A stretch of 64,000 nt of DNA from Channa striata (Eukaryota; Chordata; Actinopteri; Anabantiformes; Channidae), in NCBI GenBank assembly GCA_033026295.1, contig JAUPFM010000091.1, positions 1 to 64,000 on the forward strand, written 5' to 3'. The position numbers and the translations under genes are program-made. This document shows positions 1 through 12,913 of the stretch, one piece after another (position 1 is the first letter of the stretch; each line of letters opens with the position of its first letter). The notes beneath the pieces are model-generated. The model saw only the letters and a list, made by a program, of their open reading frames with translations. It was not told the origin of the DNA and did not search any database.

Positions 1-672
1 TTTGGCTAAATAAGAAGGCAGACACAGTTTTATTTGAGTTTGGTGCAGAAATTGTTCAATACAAGCTTGGCTTCAAAACAGCATTTTCTCGCTGAGAAAA
101 GGCGATTAGTGAGCATAAAAGGATGCTTGAATTACATGCATTGACTGTCTTTTAAAGAAACATCCCACAAGCTTATTTTGAGTCTCTCCTGAGTGGATTT
201 AGGCTAAATAAGAAGGCAGACACAGTTTTATTTGAGTTTGGTGCAGAAATTGTTCAATACAAGCTTGGCTTCAAAACAGCATTTTCTCTCTGAGAAAAGG
301 CGATTATGAGCATAAAAGGATGCTTGAATTACATGCATTTACTGTCTTTTAAGGAACATCCCACAACCATATTTATTGGTTCTGCTGAGTGGATTTATGC
401 TAAATAAGAAGGCAGACACAGTTTTATTTGAGTTTGGTGCAGAAATTGTTAAATACAAGCTTGGCTTCAAAACAGCATTTTCTCGCTGAGAAAAGGCGAT
501 TGAGCATAAAAGGATGCTTGAATTAAATGCATTTACTGTCTTTTAAGGAAACATCCCACAAGCTTGTTTATATGTTCTGCTGAGTGGATTTAGGCTAAAT
601 AAGAAGGCAGACACAGTTTTATTTGAGTTTGGTGCAGAAATTGTTCAATACAAGCTTGGCTTCAAAACAGCA

Positions 673-689
673 TTTTCTCGCTGAGAAAA
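673..689. repeat. 7-bp dyad symmetry conserved in nearly all monomers
   Basis: The perfect inverted repeat TTTTCTC / GAGAAAA surrounds a 3-nt GCT loop. It recurs once per monomer throughout both arms (on the + strand in the right arm as TTTTCTCAGCGAGAAAA). Variants include TTCTCGCTGAGAA with a shortened T-run, TTCTCCCTGAG, TTCTCCTGAG, and TTTTCTCAGTGAGAAAA in the class with the T-tract. Short dyads of this kind have been proposed to form non-B structures in some centromeric satellites that lack CENP-B boxes; whether that applies here is inference. Confidence 0.75.
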
Positions 690-696
690 GGCGATT

Positions 697-700
697 ATGA
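697..700. repeat. Hypervariable token of the monomer (example)
   Basis: Between the fixed GGCGATT and AGCATA there is a stretch of about 1-7 nt whose sequence changes from monomer to monomer. In the left arm the text after GATT reads, for example, AGTGAGCAT (near 106), ATGAGCAT (near 697), GCGAGCAT (near 1087), AAAGCATG (near 1680), AAGTAGCAT (near 10332) and CTGTAGCAT (near 15898). In the right arm the same place lies between ATGCT and AATCG. See the findings for paired comparisons. Confidence 0.85.
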
Positions 701-1317
701 GCATAAAAGGATGCTTGAATTACATGCATTTACTGTCTTTTAAGGAAACATCCCACAACCATATTTATTAGTTCTGCTGAGTGGATTTAGGCTAAATAAG
801 AAGGCAGACACAGTTTCATTTGAGTTTGGTGCAGAAATTGTTCAATACAAGCTTGGCTTCAAAACAGCATTTTCTCGCTGAGAAAAGGCGACAGAGCATA
901 AAAGGATGCTTGAATTACATGCATTGACTGTCTTTTAAGGAAACATCCCACAAGCTTGTTTATATGTTCTGCTGAGTGGATTTAGGCTAAATAAGAAGGC
1001 AGACACAGTTTCATTTGAGTTTGGTGCAGAAATTGTTCATTACAAGCTTGGCTTCAAAACAGCATTTTCTCGCTGAGAAAAGGCGATTGCGAGCATAAAA
1101 GGATGTTTGAATTACATGAATTGACTGTCTTTTAAGGAAACATCCCACAACCATATTTATTAGTTCTGCTGAGTGGATTTAGGCTAAATAAGAAGGCAGA
1201 CACAGTTTCATTTGAGTTTGGTGCAGAAATTGTTCAATACAAGCTTGGCTTCAAAACAGCTTTTTCTCGCTGAGAAAAGGCGATTGCGAGCATAAAAGAA
1301 TGCTTGAATTACATGCA

Positions 1318-4300
1318 TTTATTGTCTTTTAAGGAAACATGCCACAAGTTTATTTTCAGTCTCTCCTGAGTGGATTTAGGCTAAATAAGAAGGCAGACAT
1401 AGTTTTATTTGAGTTTGGTGTAGAAATTGTTCAATACAAGCTTGGTTTCAAAACAGCATTTTCTCGCTGAGAAAAGGCAATTCTGCAGTATAAAAGGATC
1501 CTTGAATTACATGCATTTACTGTCTTTTAAGGAAACATCCCACAAGCTTATTTTCAGTCTCTCCTGAGTGGATTAAGGCTAAATAAGAAGGCAGACACAG
1601 TTTTATTTGAGTTTGGTGCAGAAATTGTTCAATACAAGCTTGGCTTCAAAACAGCTTTTTCTCGCTGAGAAAAGGCGATTAAAGCATGAAAAGATGCTTG
1701 AATTACATGCATTTACATTCTTTTAAGGAAACATGCCACAAGCTTATTTTCCGTTTCTCCTGAGTGGATTTAGGCTAAATAAGAAGGCAGACACAGTTTT
1801 ATTTGAGTTTGGTGCAGAAATTGTTAAATACAAGCTTGGCTTCAAAACAGCATTTTCTCGCTGAGAAAAGGCGATTATGAAGCATAAAAGGATGCTTGAA
1901 TTACATGCATTGACTGTCTTTTAAGGAAACGTCCCACAAGCCTGTTTATATGTTCTGCTCAGTGGATTTAAGCTAAATAAGAAGGCAGACACAGTTTTAT
2001 TTGAGTTTGGTGCAGAAATTGTTCAATACAAGCTTGGCTTCAAAACAACATTTTCTCGCTGAGAAAAGGCGATTGCGAGCATAAAAGGATGTTTGAATTA
2101 CATGAATTGACTGTCTTTTAAGGAAACATCCCACAACCATATTTATTAGTTCTGCTGAGTGGATTTAGGCTAAATAAGAAGGCAGACACAGTTTCATTTG
2201 AGTTTGGTGCAGAAATTGTTAAATACAAGCTTGGCTTCAAAACAGCTTTTTCTCGCTGAGAAAAGGCGATTCTGAGCATAAAAGATGCTTGAATTACATG
2301 CATTGACTGTGTTTTAAGGAAACATGCCACAAGCTTATATTGAGTCTCTCCTGGGTGGATTTAGGCTAAATAAGAAGGCAGACACAGTTTTATTTGAGTT
2401 TGGTGCAGAAATTGTTCAATACAAGCTTGGCTTCAAAACAGCATTTTCTCGCTGAGAAAAGGCGATTATGAAAGCATAAAAGGATGCTTGAATTACATGC
2501 ATTTACTGTCTTTTAAGGAAACATCCCACAACCATATTTATTAGTTCTGCTGAGTGGATTTAGGCTAAATAAGAAGGCAGACACAGTTTCATTTGAGTTT
2601 GGTGCAGAAATTGTTCAATACAAGCTTGGCTTCAAAACAGCATTTTCTCGCTGAGAAAAGGCGATTATGAGCATAAAAGGATGCTTGAATTACATGCATT
2701 TACTGTCTTTTAAGGAAACATGCCACAAGCTTATTTTCAGTCTCTCCTGAGTGGATTTAGGCTAAATAAGAAGGCAGACACAGTTTTATTTGAGTTTGGT
2801 GCAGAAATTGTTCAATACAAGCTTGGCTTCAAAACAGCATTTTCTCGCTGAGAAAGGCGATTGCGAGCATAAAATGATGTTTGAATTACATGCATTTACT
2901 GTCTTTTAAGGAAACATCCCACAACCATATTTATTAGTTCTGCTGAGTGGATTTAGGCTAAATAAGAAGGCAGACACAGTTTCATTTGAGTTTGGTGCAG
3001 AAATTGTTCAATACAAGCTTGGCTTCAAAACAGCATTTTCTCGCTGAGAAAAGGCGATTTGCGAGGGTAAAAGGATGCTTGAATTACATGCATTTACTGT
3101 CTTTTAAGGAAACATCCACAAGCTTGTTTATATGTTCTGCTGAGTGGATTTAGGCTAAATAAGAAGGCAGACACAGTTTTATTTGAGTTTGGTGCAGAAA
3201 TTGTTCAATACAAGCTTGGCTTTCAAAACAGCATTTTCTCGCTGAGAAAAGGCGATTATGAGCATAAAAGATGCTTGAATTACATTCATTTACTGTCTTT
3301 TAAGGAAACATCCCACAAGCTTATTTTCAGTCTCTCCTGAGTGGATTTAGGCTAAATAAGAAGGCAGACACAGTTTTATTTGAGTTTGGTGCAGAAATTG
3401 TTCAATACAAGCTTGGCTTAAAACAGCATTTTCTCGCTGAGAAAAGGCGATTAAAGCATAAAAGGATGCTTGAATTACATGCATTGACTGTCTTTTAAGG
3501 AAACATCCCACAAGCTTGTTTATATGTTCTGCTGAGTGGATGTAGGCTAAATAAGAAGGCAGACACAGTTTTATTTGAGTTTGGTGCAGAAATTGTTCAA
3601 TACAAGCTTGGTTTCAAAACAGCATTTCTCGCTGAGAAAGGCGATTGCGAGCATAAAATGATGTTTGAATTACATGCATTTACTGTCTTTTAAGGAAACA
3701 TCCCACAACCATATTTATTAGTTCTGCTGAGTGGATTTAGGCTAAATAAGAAGGCAGACACAGTTTCATTTGAGTTTGGTGCAGAAATTGTTCAATACAA
3801 GCTTGGCTTCAAAACAGCATTTTCTCGCTGAGAAAAGGCGATTATGAGCATAAAAGATGCTTGAATTACATGCATTTACTGTCTTTTAAGGAAACATGCC
3901 ACAAGCTTATTTTCAGTTTCTCCTGAGTGGATTTAGGCTAAATAAGAAGGCAGACACAGTTTTATTTGAGTTTGGTGCAGAAATTGTTCAATACAAGCTT
4001 GGCTTCAAAACAGCATTTCTCGCTGAGAAAGGCGACATGAGCATAAAATGATGTTTGAATTACATGCATTTACTGTCTTTTAAGGAAACATCCCACAACC
4101 ATATTTATTAGTTCTGCTGAGTGGATTTAGGCTAAATAAGAAGGCAGACACAGTTTCATTTGAGTTTGGTGCAGAAATTGTTCAATACAAGCTTGGCTTT
4201 AAAACAGCATTTTCTCGCTGAGAAAAGGCGATTGCTGAGCATAAAAGGATGCTTGAATTACATGCATTGACTGTCTTTTAAGGAAACATCCCATAACCAT

Positions 4301-7300
4301 GTTTATTAGTTCTGCTGAGTGGATTTAGGCTAAATAAGAAGGCAGACACAGTTTTATTTGAGTTTGGTGCAGAAATTGTTCAATACAAGCTTGGCTTCAA
4401 AACAGCATTTTCTCGCTGAGAAAAGGCGATTATGAGCATAAAAGGATGCTTGAATTACATGCATTTACTGTCTTTTAAGGAAACATGCCACAAGTTTATT
4501 TTCAGTCTCTCCTGAGTGGATTTAAACTAAATAAGAAGGCAGACATAGTTTTATTTGATTTTGGTGCAGAAATTGTTCAATACAAGCTTGGCTTCAAAAC
4601 AGCATTTTCTCGCTGAGCAAAGGCGATTATGAGCATAAAAAGATGCTTGAATTACATGCATTTACTGTCTTTTAAGGAAACATCCCACAACCATATTTAT
4701 TAGTTCTGCTGAGTGGATTTAGGCTAAATAAGAAGGCAGACACAGTTTCATTTGAGTTTGGTGCAGAAATTGTTCAATACAAGCTTGGTTTCAAAACAGC
4801 ATTTTCTCGCTGAGAAAAGGCGATTATGAGCATAAAAGGATGCTTGAATTACATGCATTTACTGTCTTTTAAGGAAACATCCCACAACCATATTTATTAG
4901 TTCTGCTGAGTGGATTTAGGCTAAATAAGAAGGCAGACACAGTTTTATTTGAGTTTGGTGCAGAAATTGTTCATTACAAGCTTGGTTTCAAAACAGCATT
5001 TTCTCGCTGAGAAAAGGCGATTATGAGCATAAAAGGATGTTTGAATTACATGCATTTACTGTCTTTTGAGGAAACATCCCACAACCATATTTATTAGTTC
5101 TGCTGAGTGGATTTAGGCTAAATAAGAAGGCAGACACAGTTTCATTTGAGTTTGGTGCAGAAATTGTTCAATACAAGCTTGGCTTCAAAACAGCATTTTC
5201 TCGCTGAGAAAAGGCGATTATGAGCATAAAAGAATGCTTGAATTACATGCATTTATTGTCTTTTAAGGAAACATGCCACAAGTTTATTTTCAGTCTCTCC
5301 TGAGTGGATTTAGGCTAAATAAGAAGGCAGACATAGTTTTATTTGAGTTTGGTGTAGAAATTGTTCAATACAAGCTTGGCTTCAAAACAGCATTTTCTCG
5401 CTGAGAAAAGGCGATTTGCGAAAGTATAAAAGGATCCTTGAATTACATGCATTTACTGTCTTTTAAGGAAACATCCCACAAGCTTATTTTCAGTCTCTCC
5501 TGAGTGGATTTAGGCTAAATAAGAAGGCAGACACAGTTTTATTTGAGTTTGGTGCAGAAATTGTTCAATACAAGCTTGGCTTCAAAACAGCATTTTCTCG
5601 CTGAGAAAAGGCGATTATGAGCATGAAAAGATGCTTGAATTACATGCATTTACATTCTTTTAAGGAAACATGCCACAAGCTTATTTTCAGTTTCTCCTGA
5701 GTGGATTTAGGCTAAATAAGAAGGCAGACACAGTTTCATTTGAGTTTGGTGCAGAAATTGTTAAATACAAGCTTGGCTTCAAAACAGCATTTTCTCCTGA
5801 GAAAAGGCGATTATGAGCATAAAGGATGCTTGAATTACATGCATTTACTGTCTTTTAAGGAAACATCCCACAAGCTTGTTTATATGTTCTGCTGAGTGGA
5901 TTTAGGCTAAATAAGAAGGCAGACACAGTTTTATTTGAGTTTGGTGCAGAAATTGTTCAATACAAGCTTGGCTTCAAAACAGCATTTTCTCGCTGAGAAA
6001 AGGCGATTAAAGCATAAAAGGATGCTTGAATTAAATGCATTTACTGTCTTTTAAGGAAACATGCCACAAGCTTATTTTCAGTCTTTCCTGAGTGGATTTA
6101 AGCTAAATAAGAAGGCAGACACAGTTTTATTTGAGTTTGGTGCAGAAATTGTTCAATACAAGCTTGGTTTCAAATCAGCATTTTCTCGCTGAGAAAAGGC
6201 GACATGAGCATAAAAGGATGCTTGAATTACATGCATTGACTGTCTTTTAAGGAAACGTCCCACAAGCCTGTTTATATGTTCTGCTCAGTGGATTTAAGCT
6301 AAATAAGAAGGCAGACACAGTTTTTTTGAGTTTGGTGCAGAAATTGTTCAATACAAGCTTGGCTTCAAAACAGCATTTTCTCGCTGAGAAAAGGCGATTG
6401 CGAGCATAAAAGGATGTTTGAATTACATGAATTGACTGTCTTTTAAGGAAACATCCCACAACCATATTTATTACTTCTGCTGAGTGGATTTAGGCAAAAT
6501 AAGAAGGCAGACACAGTTTCATTTGAGTTTGGTGCAGAAATTGTTCAATACAAGCTTGGCTTCAAAACAGCTTTTTCTCGCTGAGAAAAGGCGACATGAG
6601 CATAAAAGAATGCTTGAATTACATGCATTTATTGTCTTTTAAGGAAACATGCCACAAGTTTATTTTCAGTCTCTCCTGAGTGGATTTAGGCTAAATAAGA
6701 AGGCAGACATAGTTTTATTTGAGTTTGGTGTAGAAATTGTTCAATACAAGCTTGGCTTCAAAACAGCATTTTCTCGCTGAGAAAAGGCAATTTGCAGTAT
6801 AAAAGGATCCTTGAATTACATGTATTTACTGTCTTTTAAGGAAACATCCACAAGCTTATTTTCAGTCTCTCCTGAGTGGATTTAGGCTAAATAAGAAGGC
6901 AGACACAGTTTTATTTGAGTTTGGTGCAGAAATTGTTCAATACAAGCTTGGCTTCAAAACAGCATTTTCTCGCTGAGAAAAGGCGATTGCGAAAGCATGA
7001 AAAGATGCTTGAATTACATGCATTTACATTCTTTTAAGGAAACATGCCACAAGCTTATTTTCCGTTTCTCCTGAGTGGATTTAGGCTAAATAAGAAGGCA
7101 GACACAGTTTTATTTGAGTTTGGTGCAGAAATTGTTCAATACAAGCGTGGCTTCAAAACAGCATTTCTCGCTGAGAAAAGGCGATTACGAGCATAAAAGG
7201 ATGTTTGAATTACATGCATTTACTGTCTTTTGAGGAAACATCCCACAACCATATTTATTAGTTCTGCTGAGTGGATTTAGGCTAAATAAGAAGGCAGACA

Positions 7301-7850
7301 CAGTTTCATTTGAGTTTGGTGCAGAAATTGTTCAATACAAGCTTGGCTTAAAACAGCATTTTCTCGCTGAGAAAAGGCGATTTGAGCATAAAAGAATGCT
7401 TGAATTACATGCATTTATTGTCTTTTAAGGAAACATGCCACAAGTTTATTTTCAGTCTCTCCTGAGTGGATTTAGGCTAAATAAGAAGGCAGACATAGTT
7501 TTATTTGAGTTTGGTGTAGAAATTGTTCAATACAAGCTTGGCTTCAAAACAGCAATTTCTCGCTGAGAAAAGGCGATTATGCAGTATAAAAGGATCCTTG
7601 AATTACATGCATTTACTGTCTTTTAAGGAAACATCCCACAAGCTTATTTTCAGTCTCTCCTGAGTGGATTTAGGCTAAATAAGAAGGCAGACACAGTTTT
7701 ATTTGAGTTTGGTGCAGAAATTGTTCAATACAAGCTTGGCTTCAAAACAGCATTTTCTCGCTGAGAAAAGGCGATTAGTGAGCATGAAAAGATGCTTGAA
7801 TTACATGCATTTACATTCTTTTAAGGAAACATGCCACAAGCTTATTTTCA
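1318..7850 (+). repeat. Recurring 4-monomer module with ATTTATTGTC, GATCC and TACATTC markers
   Basis: A run of private variants recurs: ATTTATTGTC, then AGTTTATTTTCAG with GACATAGTT and GGTGTAGAAATT, then a monomer with GTATAAAAGGATCC, then GCATGAAAAGATGC with TTTACATTC, then CTTATTTTC(C/A)GTTTCTCC. The ATTTATTGTC marker occurs near 1318, 5252, 6628 and 7423, with spacings of about 20, 7 and 4 monomers. A reverse-orientation copy occurs in the right arm near 37.1-37.6 kb, including the rare CGGAAAATAAGC variant that matches TTTTCCGTTTC near 1750 and 7065. This shows unequal exchange inside the left block and common ancestry of the two arms. Confidence 0.8.
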
Positions 7851-10049
7851 GTTTCTCCTGAGTGGATTTAGGCTAAATAAGAAGGCAGACACAGTTTTAT
7901 TTGAGTTTGGTGCAGAAATTGTTAAATACAAGCTTGGCTTCAAAACAGCATTTTCTCCTGAGAAAAGGCGATTGCATGAGCATAAAAGGATGCTTGAATT
8001 ACATGCATTGACTGTCTTTTAAGGAAACATCCCACAAGCTTGTTTATATGTTCTGCTGAGTGGGTTTAGGCTAAATAAGAAGGCAGACACAGTTTTATTT
8101 GAGTTTGGTGCAGAAATTGTTCAATACAAGCTTGGTTTAAAACAGCATTTTCTCGCTGAGAAAAGGCGATTTTGAGCATAAAAGGATGCTTGAATTACAT
8201 GCATTTACTGTCTTTTAAGGAAACATCCCACAACCATATTTATTAGTTCTGCTGAGTGGATTTATGCTAAATAAGAAGGCAGACACAGTTTCATTTGAGT
8301 TTGGTGCAGAAATTGTTCAATACAAGCTTGGCTTCAAAACAGCATTTTCTCGCTGAGAAAAGGCGATTGCGAGCATAAAAGGATGCTTGAATTACATGCA
8401 TTGACTGTCTTTTAAGGAAACATCCCACAAGCTTGTTTATATGTTCTGCTGAGTGGATGTAGGCTAAGTAAGAAGGCAGACACAGTTTTATTTGAGTTTG
8501 GTGCAGAAATTGTTCATAACAAGCTTGGCTTCAAAACAGCATTTTCTCGCTGAGAAAAGGCGATTGCGAGCATAAAAGGATGCTTGAATTACATGCATTT
8601 ACTGTCTTTTAAGGAAACATCCCACAACCATATTTATTAGTTCTGCTGAGTGGATTTAGGCTAAATAAGAAGGCAGACACAGTTTCATTTGAGTTTGGTG
8701 CAGAAATTGTTCAATACAAGCTTGGCTTCAAAACAGCATTTTCTCGCTGAGAAAAGGCGATTGCGAGGGTAAAAGGATGCTTGAATTACATGCATTTACT
8801 GTCTTTTAAGGAAACATCCCACAAGCTTGTTTATATGTTCTGCTGAGTGGATTTAGGCTAAATAAGAAGGCAGACACAGTTTTATTTGAGTTTGGTGCAG
8901 AAATTGTTCAATACAAGCTTGGTTTCAAAACAGCATTTTCTCGCTGAGAAAAGGCGATTATGAGCATAAAAAGATGCTTGAATTACATTCATTTACTGTC
9001 TTTTAAGGAAACATCCCACAAGCTTATTTTCAGTCTCTCCTGAGTGGATTTAGGCTAAATAAGAAGGCAGACACAGTTTTATTTGAGTTTGGTGCAGAAA
9101 TTGTTCAATACAAGCTTGGCTTCAAAACAGCATTTTCTCGCTGAGAAAAGGCGATTATGAGCATAAAAGGATGCTTGAATTACATGCATTGACTGTCTTT
9201 TAAGGAAACATCCCACAAGCTTGTTTATATGTTCTGCTGAGTGGATGTAGGCTAAATAAGAAGGCAGACACAGTTTTATTTGAGTTTGGTGCAGAAATTG
9301 TTCAATACAAGCTTTACTTCAAAACAGCATTTTTCGCTGAGAAAAGGCGATTATGAGCATAAAAGGATGCTTGAATTACATGCATTGACTGTCTTTTAAG
9401 GAAACATCCCACAAGCTTGTTTATATGTTCTGCTGAGTGGATGTAGGCTAAATAAGAAGGCAGACACAGTTTTATTTGAGTTTGGTGCAGAAATTGTTCA
9501 ATACAAGCTTGGTTTCAAAACAGCATTTTCTCGCTGAGAAAAGGCGATTGCGAGCATAAAAGGATGCTTGAATTACATGCATTTACTGTCTTTTAAGGAA
9601 ACATCCCACAACCATATTTATTAGTTCTGCTGAGTGGATTTAGGCTAAATAAGAAGGCAGACACAGTTTTATTTGAGTTTGGTGCAGAAATTGTTCAATA
9701 CAAGCTTGGCTTCAAAACTGCATTTTCTCGCTGAGAAAAGGCGATTATGAGCATAAAAGCATGCTTGAATTACATGCATTGACTGTCTTTTAAGGAAACA
9801 TCCCACAAGCTTGTTTATATGTTCTGCTGAGTGGATTTAGGCTAAATAAGAAGGCAGACACAGTTTTATTTGAGTTTGGTGCAGAAATTGTTCAATACAA
9901 GCTTGGCTTCAAAACAGCATTTCTCGCTGAGAAAGGCGATTGCGAGCATAAAATGATGTTTGAATTACATGCATTTACTGTCTTTTAAGGAAACATCCCA
10001 CAACCATATTTATTAGTTCTGCTGAGTGGATTTAGGCTAAATAAGAAGG

Positions 10050-12400
10050 CAGACACAGTTTCATTTGAGTTTGGTGCAGAAATTGTTCAATACAAGCTTG
10101 GCTTCAAAACAGCATTTTCTCGCTGAGAAAAGCCGATTGCGACCATAAAAAGATGCTTGAATTACATGCATTGACTGTCTTTTAAGGAAACATGCCACAA
10201 GCTTATTTTCAGTTTCTCCTGAGTGGATTTAGGCTAAATAAGAAGGCAGACACAGTTTTATTTGAGTTTGGTGCAGAAATTGTTCAATACAAGCTTGGCT
10301 TCAAAACAGCATTTCTCGCTGAGAAAGGCGATTAAGTAGCATAAAATGATGTTTGAATTACATGCATTTACTGTCTTTTAAGGAAACATCCCACAACCAT
10401 ATTTATTAGTTCTGCTGAGTGGATTTAGGCTAAATAAGAAGGCAGACACAGTTTTATTTGAGTTTGGTGCAGAAATTGTTCAATACAAACTTGGCTTCAA
10501 AACAACATTTTCTCGCTGAGAAAAGGCGATTATGAGCATAAAAGGATGCTTGAATTACATGCATTTACTGTCTTTTAAGGAAACATGCCACAAGCTTATT
10601 TTCAGTCTCTCCTGAGTGGATTTAGGCTAAATAAGAAGGCAGACACAGTTTTATTTGAGTTTGTTGCAGAAATTGTTCAATACAAGCTTGGCTTCAAAAC
10701 AGCATTTCTCGCTGAGAAAAGGCGATTATGAGCATAAAAGGATGTTTGAATTACATGCATTTACTGTCTTTTAAGGAAACATCCCACAACCATATTTATT
10801 AGTTCTGCTCAGTGGATTTAGGCTAAATAAGAAGGCAGACACAGTTTCATTTGAGTTTGGTGCAGAAATTGTTCAATACAAGCTTGGCTTTAAAACAGCA
10901 TTTTCTCGCTGAGAAAAGGCGATTTGAGCATAAAAGATGCTTGAATTACATGCATTTACTGTCTTTTAAGGAAACATGCCACAAGCTTATTTTCAGTTTC
11001 TCCTGAGTGGATTTAGGCTAAATAAGAAGGCAGACACAGTTTCATTTGAGTTTGGTGCAGAAATTGTTAAATACAAGCTTGGCTTCAAAACAGCATTTCT
11101 CGCTGAGAAAGGCGATTGCGAGCATAAAATGATGTTTGAATTACATGCATTTACTGTCTTTTAAGGAAACATCCCACAACCATATTTATTAGTTCTGCTG
11201 AGTGGATTTAGGCTAAATAAGAAGGCAGACACAGTTTCATTTGAGTTTGGTGCAGAAATTGTTCAATACAAGCTTGGCTTCAAAACAGCATTTTCTCGCT
11301 GAGAAAAGCCGATTGCGACCATAAAAAGATGCTTGAATTACATGCATTGACTGTCTTTTAAGGAAACATGCCACAAGCTTATTTTCAGTTTCTCCTGAGT
11401 GGATTTAGGCTAAATAAGAAGGCAGACACAGTTTTATTTGAGTTTGGTGCAGAAATTGTTCAATACAAGCTTGGCTTTAAAACAGCATTTTCGCTGAGAA
11501 AGGCGATTGCAGCATAAAATGATGTTTGAATTACATGCATTTACTGTCTTTTAAGGAAACATCCCACAACCATATTTATTAGTTCTGCTGAGTGGATTTA
11601 GGCTAAATAAGAAGGCAGACACAGTTTTATTTGAGTTTGGTGCAGAAATTGTTCAATACAAGCTTGGCTTCAAAACAACATTTTCTCGCTGAGAAAAGGC
11701 GATTGCGAGCATAAAAGGATGCTTGAATTACATGCATTTACTGTCTTTTAAGGAAACATGCCACAAGCTTATTTTCAGTCTCTCCTGAGTGGATTTAGGC
11801 TAAATAAGAAGGCAGACACAGTTTTATTTGAGTTTGTTGCAGAAATTGTTCAATACAAGCTTGGCTTCAAAACAGCATTTCTCGCTGAGAAAAGGCGATT
11901 AGCGAGCATAAAAGGATGTTTGAATTACATGCATTTACTGTCTTTTAAGGAAACATCCCACAACCATATTTATTAGTTCTGCTCAGTGGATTTAGGCTAA
12001 ATAAGAAGGCAGACACAGTTTCATTTGAGTTTGGTGCAGAAATTGTTCAATACAAGCTTGGCTTAAAACAGCATTTTCTCGCTGAGAAAAGGCGATTATG
12101 AGCATAAAAAGATGCTTGAATTACATGCATTTACTGTCTTTTAAGGAAACATGCCACAAGCTTATTTTCAGTTTCTCCTGAGTGGATTTAGGCTAAATAA
12201 GAAGGCAGACACAGTTTCATTTGAGTTTGGTGCAGAAATTGTTAAATACAAGCTTGGCTTCAAAACAGCATTTTCTCGCTGAGAAAAGGCGATTTGAGCA
12301 TAAAAGGATGCTTGAATTACATGCATTGACTGTCTTTTAAGGAAACATCCCACAAGCTTGTTTATATGTTCTGCTGAGTGGATTTAGGCTAAATAAGAAG
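10050..12400 (+). repeat. Tandem duplication of a 6-monomer module
   Basis: Rare variants recur at a spacing of 1173-1176 bp (6 monomers). GATTGCGACCATAAAAAGATG occurs near 10137 and 11311, GAGTTTGTTGCAGAAA near 10658 and 11831, and TTCTGCTCAGTGG near 10803 and 11974. The two copies are otherwise nearly identical. Tokens differ between several paired monomers, for example AAGTAGCAT near 10332 against GCAGCAT near 11507. Confidence 0.8.
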
Positions 12401-12691
12401 GTAGACACAGTTTTATTTGAGTTTGGTGCAGAAATTGTTCAATACAAGCTTGGCTTAAAACAGCATTTTCTCGCTGAGAAAAGGCGATTGTAGCATAAAA
12501 GGATGCTTGAATTACATGCATTTACTGTCTTTTAAGGAAACATCCCACAACCATATTTATTAGTTCTGCTGAGTGGATTTAGGCTAAATAAGAAGGCAGA
12601 CACAGTTTCATTTGAGTTTGGTGCAGAAATTGTTCAATACAAGCTTGGCTTCAAAACAGCATTTTCTCGCTGAGAAAAGGCGATTGCAGCA

Positions 12692-12698
12692 TAACCCT
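12692..12698 (+). repeat. E1 left end, TAACCCT
   Basis: TAACCCT here is the exact reverse complement of AGGGTTA at 14955-14961, giving a 7-bp terminal inverted repeat if the TAA/TTA shared with the flank is counted. The ATAA at 12691-12694 is native satellite sequence (GCATAAAAGG), so the true target duplication is uncertain. Confidence 0.65.
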
Positions 12699-12820
12699 CG
12701 TGCTACCCTGTTCTCACACGGGAATGCTGGGAGAAAGAGAAAGAGCGGGAGGGGGTGTTTTTAAATCGCTACCCGCCTTTAGCTCTAGGCCCAGAGAGCT
12801 AGAGGGGGAAGGAGCCGATT
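12695..12820 (+). other. E1 5' segment, purine-rich with a short inverted repeat
   Basis: This starts CCCTCGTGCTACCCTGTTC, then has a GAGAAAGAGAAAGAGCGGGA purine run, TTTTTAAATCGCTACCCGCC, and TAGCTCTAGGCCCAGAGAGC, which contains the inverted pair GCTCT/AGAGC. The segment occurs twice in E2 (50505-50622 and from 50734). I see no coding signature. A TATA-like TTTTTAAA lies near 12759, but its role is unknown. Confidence 0.6.
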
Positions 12821-12902
12821 CGACACGGGGAGTTGGCCCAAAAGTCGTTTTTGGGGCTGTTCGCGCACCCTCTACCTCGGCGTCCACCGGGGCTGTTTCC
12901 CC

Positions 12903-12912
12903 GCGCATGCGC
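12903..12912. promoter_or_regulatory. NRF1-type palindrome GCGCATGCGC, site 1 in E1
   Basis: This is a perfect GCGCATGCGC, the consensus core for the animal transcription factor NRF1, typical of CpG-island promoters. It lies just upstream of a polypyrimidine tract. The match is seen directly; binding and promoter activity are inferred. The matching position in E2 carries GCGCATACGC. Confidence 0.6.
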
Positions 12913-12913
12913 G

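Larger units (their letters stand above)
593..788 (+). repeat. Representative satellite monomer with internal landmarks
   Basis: This unit illustrates the common structure. The anchor starts at about 593 and the next begins at about 789. The HindIII hexamer lies within the ACAAGCTTGG stretch near 650-659. The dyad TTTTCTC (673-679), GCT loop (680-682), GAGAAAA (683-689) is followed by GGCGATT, the token ATGA (697-700) and GCATAAAAGG. The AAGGAAACATCCCACAACC class stretch begins near 741. Only three CpGs are typical of the monomer (in CTCGCT, GGCGATT and GCGAGC); all sit within about 25 bp around the dyad and token. No CENP-B box core (TTCG....A..CGGG) is seen in this unit or in the common monomer pattern. 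Confidence 0.9.
1..12694 (+). repeat. 196-bp satellite array, left block, forward orientation
   Basis: About 65 tandem monomers. The anchor GGCTAAATAAGAAGGCAGAC recurs every 195-198 bp (for example near 4, 202, 398 and 593). A monomer in order holds this anchor, ACAGTTTTATTTGAG or its TTTCATTTGAG variant, a HindIII site in CAATACAAGCTTGG, the TTTTCTC-GCT-GAGAAAA dyad, GGCGATT, a hypervariable token, AGCATAAAAGGATGC, TTACATGCATT, CTTTTAAGGAAACAT, a class-specific stretch, and GAGTGGATTT. Neighbouring monomers differ mainly in the class stretch, in TTTTATT versus TTTCATT, and in the token. Most indels lie at the token and in the homopolymers near the dyad. No gene, tRNA or other element is visible in this block; short ORFs in it are readings of the satellite itself. 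I do not recognise the family by name. Confidence 0.97.

Noticed and set aside
2118..2330. Many open frames of 60-101 aa with MPQAYFQSLLSGFRLNKKADT- or MHVIQASF-like peptides on both arms
   Set aside because: They are the satellite monomer read in frame. They recur once per monomer wherever indels allow, on the strand set by array orientation, and extend into the next monomer only by chance. There is no domain, and frames break at the variable token.
1..12694. CRISPR array (regular repeats with short variable parts)
   Set aside because: Repeats are about 190 bp and nearly the whole unit is repeated. The variable token is only about 1-7 nt, much too short for spacers, and no cas genes are present.
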